Origin: Bacteroidales bacterium
Lineage (GTDB): Bacteria > Bacteroidota > Bacteroidia > Bacteroidales > UBA932
Assembly (NCBI GenBank): GCA_023227835.1
Contig: JALOCI010000007.1
Location: 1 to 64,000, forward strand
DNA: 64,000 nt
Reading direction: 5' to 3'
Below the pieces are notes generated by a model that saw only the letters and a program-made list of their open reading frames with translations, had not been told where the DNA came from and ran no database searches. Made by a program: the position numbers and the translations under genes. Below are positions 63,246 through 64,000 of this stretch, one piece after another (the stretch's first letter is position 1; the number at the start of each line of letters is the position of its first letter).

Positions 63246-63314
63246 AAAGTTACTCCCCTTGCTGTCCATACTTCAAACACATCTTTATGATAAAAGTTGC
63301 TCCCCTTTATGTCC
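63246..63314. repeat. Pair of 22-base direct repeats
   Basis: AAAGTTACTCCCCTTGCTGT at 63246 (22 bases to 63267) recurs at 63293-63314 with three changes (AAAGTTGCTCCCCTTTATGT), 47 bases apart. They fill the short gap between two phage genes and may bind a regulator of the following genes. Confidence 0.6.
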
Positions 63315-63334
63315 TGTAAAATAATGTATTATAT

Positions 63335-63772
63335 ATGAAATTAGGTATTAAAAAAGTTGAATTCATCGAAGCATCGAAGTGTCAGGATTGGAGTTTTCTT
63401 GACCGTAATGCTTATTTCAAATCATCCTCATTCATCACCGGGGAATGGCAGGATCTCAAATTCTCGGATCAGTTCTGCACCTTTCAGGAGGAATGGCTAG
63501 AGGATGAGAATGGAAAGCACTCTTCAATCTCTGTTACCGGTACTAACAGACTCGCTCAAAGTATTGCAGACGAAATCCTCCCTCTGTTACTCAATCCTGA
63601 ATACATATACAGGATAACAACAATTAACGGTTATCGGTTTGTAGTTGGAAGCTTCAACTATATTCCAAGATTCCTTTTCTCAAAGGTGCTTGATGGTATC
63701 AACACATATCAGGTGATATGGACAATCACATCAAAATCACCACACGGAGCACTAAACGACATCTCCGCTTAG
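63335..63772 (+). CDS. Phage protein of unknown function, possible head-module gene
   Basis: 145 residues (MKLGIKKVEFIEASKCQDW...), with a conserved-looking centre (VTGTNRLAQSIADEILPLLL, ITTINGYRFVVGSFNY). Proteins with this layout accompany head genes in Bacteroidetes phages in my recollection, which is not firm. It ends 55 bases before the next start. Confidence 0.55.
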   Translation: MKLGIKKVEFIEASKCQDWSFLDRNAYFKSSSFITGEWQDLKFSDQFCTFQEEWLEDENGKHSSISVTGTNRLAQSIADEILPLLLNPEYIYRITTINGYRFVVGSFNYIPRFLFSKVLDGINTYQVIWTITSKSPHGALNDISA

Positions 63773-63827
63773 TCCTTTCTATCGCCTTTGCATACCGCCA
63801 TATTTGTGATACCGAATGTGGTTTTCT

Positions 63828-64000
63828 ATGCAATATTCTTTTGTAAAATCTTTGTTGGAGAGCATCTGGATGATTCATCCAGATGCTGCTTCCGCTTATT
63901 ACCCTCTCTTGAGGGGAGCTTTATCCGGAATGGAGTTCATGAAAGAGCCGGAACCGGAGGATAACAAGCCGTTTCTCATGTCTTTGTCACATAGCAACAA
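63828..64000 (+). CDS. Partial phage gene, possibly S49-type head peptidase
   Basis: An open frame starts at MQYSFVKSLLESIWMIHPDA and runs through 57 codons to the window edge without a stop. The opening, with WMIHPDAASAYYPLLRGALSG, is reminiscent of the N-termini of S49-family peptidases of Bacteroidetes phages; too little is present to be sure. Confidence 0.4.
   Translation, partial: MQYSFVKSLLESIWMIHPDAASAYYPLLRGALSGMEFMKEPEPEDNKPFLMSLSHSN

Noticed and set aside
1..64000. CRISPR arrays
   Set aside because: No regularly spaced direct repeat set with unique spacers was found; the AGGGCAA repeats are too short and irregular.

Overview
The window looks like a chromosomal segment of a member of the Bacteroidota, most likely the order Bacteroidales. 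The support is a SusC/SusD pair, Bacteroidetes-type promoters (TTTG, about 19 bases, TAnnTTTG), an ISAon1-type insertion sequence, lipoproteins with Bacteroidetes-style signal sequences, and the absence of clear Shine-Dalgarno sites. A genus cannot be named from the sequence alone.

Region 1 (1-14,500) is an AT-rich defence island read leftwards. A type I restriction-modification operon runs hsdM, a 625-residue protein with two nuclease-like motifs, hsdS, an AAA ATPase with a HEPN-like motif, a Schlafen/AlbA_2 ATP-binding protein, possibly a 50-residue ORF, and hsdR. Upstream lie two solitary genes, a coiled-coil membrane protein and a PIN-domain protein. Each is followed by an intergenic imperfect palindrome resembling an integron attC site. 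A gene-poor stretch of about 1.1 kb with a 213-base palindrome ends the island.

Region 2 (14,500-41,160) is a glycan-use locus. A leftward ten-gene operon encodes two GHL10 glycosidase-like proteins, SusC, SusD, a DUF5018 surface lipoprotein, two SGNH esterases, a DUF4434 TIM-barrel protein, a GlcNAc/ManNAc-type 2-epimerase, and a fusion of a metallophosphatase with an FAD oxidoreductase. A divergent sodium:solute symporter and ROK regulator share its promoter region. A second leftward operon (glycosyltransferase, DUF4922 HIT-like protein, SpoIID-like protein, AmpG-like permease, NamZ-like exo-muramidase) points to peptidoglycan turnover. Together the two operons suggest salvage of amino-sugar glycans, possibly peptide-free peptidoglycan strands; this is inference.

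Region 3 (41,160-52,000) is ordinary chromosome: nadB-nadC-nadA for de novo NAD synthesis, a TIG/DUF4353 beta-helix lipoprotein, a small lipoprotein, a LysR regulator with a YeiH-type exporter, an M48 lipoprotein peptidase and a GH29 alpha-L-fucosidase. A complete ISL3/ISAon1-type element (52,019-53,462, 8-base target duplication) sits in a stem-loop just after the fucosidase gene.

Region 4 (53,500-64,000) is the left part of a prophage or phage-like element: a leftward repressor and lipoprotein, a divergent small regulator, a structured RNA or terminator, a LuxR-type HTH protein, a cytosine-5 methyltransferase with a repeated target region, small early genes, a primase-helicase, an iteron-like repeat cluster that may be the replication origin, and the first genes of a possible head module running off the right edge. 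No integrase or attachment site was recognised inside the window.
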